From: JAAFIP01 sp963775085
GTDB taxonomy: Bacteria; Pseudomonadota; Gammaproteobacteria; Burkholderiales; Burkholderiaceae_C
Reading direction: 5' to 3'
Assembly (NCBI GenBank): GCA_963775085.1
Contig: CAVZHO010000020.1
Span: 90,398-154,397, forward strand
Length of the DNA: 64,000 nucleotides
Part shown: piece by piece, positions 62,658 through 64,000 of the stretch
How the letters are laid out: every line of letters begins with the position of its first letter
Position numbering within the stretch: the stretch's first letter is position 1
The notes under the pieces: generated by a model
The model's input: only the letters and a program-made list of their open reading frames with translations
Databases searched by the model: none
Told to the model about the DNA's origin: nothing
Translations under genes and position numbers: made by a program

Positions 62658-64000
62658 ATGAACCTTGACGACTTGCTGAGCCTGCTGCGCGAAGAGTTTG
62701 CGCTGGATGTACCGTCGACACAAGAGGCCTTGGCCCTTGCCAATCTTGAGCCCACCAACGCTGCGGAACATATCGAGCCGATGCTGGGGTTTATTGAGCG
62801 CTCCATTCAAGCCAGCTCTATGATGGGTTTGCACGGTTGGGGTGGCTACCTGCAGCAAATCGCCGAATTTGCAGCCATGCAGGCCAAACAACCCGATAGT
62901 GCAGCGTTGGCCTGGCTGGAGGGCTGGATTGCACCAGCGCAAGCCTACCTGGCGGCTCCAAGCGACCCACACACTACCGATGCCATTCTCGATTATCTGC
63001 GTGCCTGTCCGCAAACCGCCGATGATGCGGTGCTTGAGTTTTTGCGTGATCTGCTATTAACGCCGCCCGCCTTGAGTGCTGAAGATCTGGCCGAATCGAC
63101 GGCTTTATTGGAACCCGCAGCGCCCGAGGATGTCAGTTTGGAAACAGACGAGGTCGATATCGGTCTGCTCTCGGCCATGTTGATGGATGCACCCGAACAG
63201 CTGGATAAGTTGCAGGGGCATCTGGATAACCTGGCGCTGGGCAATGCCAGTGTAGAGCAGTTAGTCGAAGCACAGCGCATTGCACACACCTTCAAAGGTT
63301 CGGGAAACATCATTGGTTTGCCAGGCATCGGGCGGGTATCGCACCGTCTGGAAGACGTCATGGAATGGGCGCTTGAAAAAGTGCAGGCTGGTGAGCTGGT
63401 CAACCCGGCTGCGGTGCGCGATATGCAGCACGCCGTGGGTGTGCTGCAGCACATGGTGGCGCACTTACAGGGCGAAGAAGCGCCACCGACCGGCGCTCTG
63501 GAGTGCCTACAGCGCTTGCTGGACTGGGTGGGCTGGATGCGCGATGAAAGTATTGATTCGCAGTCGCCCGAGCCCTTGTTGGCGGGTGTAGGGGATACCG
63601 ATACATCGCGCGCCGTGCCAGCACCCCAAGCGGGTGACGCGTCGACGGCCACGCCCGGTACCGAGGTGCAAACGCTGCGCGTAGGCGTAGACCGTTTAAG
63701 CCGTGTGCTGCGCCGCGCGGGCCAGTCGATTGTCAACACCCAGCGCTTTAGCCAGTTTGTGCGCGATGCCGATGAACGCTTAGGGGCGCTGGAGTTGCAC
63801 CACGCCAAGCTCAATATCCGCTTGCGTGAACTTGAGCAAACGGTAGACAAGCAGGTGGTGCAGCTGAATGAAAAGCGCGATACGGGTGAGGGCTTTGATC
63901 CGCTGGAGATGGATCGTTACGACGCACTGCACGGCCTGTCGCGCTTTGTCAGTGAAGCCGTGCAGGACGAGTTGGAGTTTGCCCGCGAAGCCAAAAAGTA
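62658..64000 (+). CDS. pilL: PilL/ChpA-type hybrid histidine kinase (3' truncated by window)
   Basis: About 447 residues are visible and the frame is open to the window end. The N-terminus is MNLDDLLSLLREEFALDVPS. One histidine phosphotransfer domain is clear: AHTFKGSGNIIGLPGIGRVS with the phospho-His in HTFKGSG. A second Hpt-like or linker region precedes VQTLRVGVDRLSRVLRRAGQ. PilL/ChpA proteins carry several Hpt domains, a CheA core and a terminal receiver, so most of the gene lies beyond 64000. Start ATG 62658, 22 bases after pilJ. Confidence 0.88.
   Translation, partial: MNLDDLLSLLREEFALDVPSTQEALALANLEPTNAAEHIEPMLGFIERSIQASSMMGLHGWGGYLQQIAEFAAMQAKQPDSAALAWLEGWIAPAQAYLAAPSDPHTTDAILDYLRACPQTADDAVLEFLRDLLLTPPALSAEDLAESTALLEPAAPEDVSLETDEVDIGLLSAMLMDAPEQLDKLQGHLDNLALGNASVEQLVEAQRIAHTFKGSGNIIGLPGIGRVSHRLEDVMEWALEKVQAGELVNPAAVRDMQHAVGVLQHMVAHLQGEEAPPTGALECLQRLLDWVGWMRDESIDSQSPEPLLAGVGDTDTSRAVPAPQAGDASTATPGTEVQTLRVGVDRLSRVLRRAGQSIVNTQRFSQFVRDADERLGALELHHAKLNIRLRELEQTVDKQVVQLNEKRDTGEGFDPLEMDRYDALHGLSRFVSEAVQDELEFAREAKK

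Overview
This window comes from a GC-rich betaproteobacterium, most likely Burkholderiales, family Comamonadaceae, close to Rhodoferax. That is an inference from gene content and order: lptD-surA-rsmA, torF-glnK-amtB, a PhaM/FIST pair, queA-recG-oxyR, tcuAB and several Bug/TctC binding proteins. No rRNA, tRNA, CRISPR array, insertion sequence or prophage was seen. Almost all genes are chromosomal housekeeping, envelope, metabolism or signalling genes.

Layout. 1-6.8 kb: end of sua5, a frameshifted GDSL lipoprotein gene, pckG, a secreted DUF11 protein and a 49-residue membrane peptide. 7-13.4 kb: ilvA, a two-domain AAA+ ATPase, a YidB-like protein, an MFS transporter and rsmE. 13.5-19.4 kb: an AmgK-like kinase divergent from lptD-surA-rsmA (outer-membrane assembly and ribosome maturation). 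19.4-31.5 kb: a serine hydrolase, comM, the nitrogen operon torF-glnK-amtB behind a sigma-54 promoter, PhaM-FIST, a CREST-type membrane protein, an LplT-PlsC fusion and a zinc-ribbon membrane protein. 31.5-44.5 kb: tgt, queA, recG, then a block of higBA plus an AraC-controlled catabolic cassette (TctC, TauD, BKACE, quinone oxidoreductase) lying between recG and oxyR, then mnmA. 45-48.4 kb: an exported protein built from about 36 copies of a 23-residue repeat and ending in a peptidoglycan-binding domain. 48.6-53.6 kb: LysR, TctC and TcuAB for a tricarballylate-like acid. 53.7-58.4 kb: an M48 protease, a CpxP-CpxR-CpxA-like envelope stress operon with a matching GTAAA box, and glutathione peroxidase. 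58.7-64 kb: a type IV pilus chemosensory cluster (pilG-, pilH-, pilI-, pilJ- and pilL-like), cut by the window end.

The most striking feature is a dispersed, about 55-bp, partly palindromic repeat found in about twelve recognisable copies and one or two halves. Most copies sit between genes. Several lie inside coding regions and stay in frame: the sua5 linker, the queA N-terminus, the middle of recG, the middle of tcuB and probably the phaM tail. At least two others supply a stop codon (mnmA, the yidB-like gene). The recG and tcuB copies are read in the same orientation and frame and give related peptides, much like the protein-embedded palindromic elements of Rickettsia.
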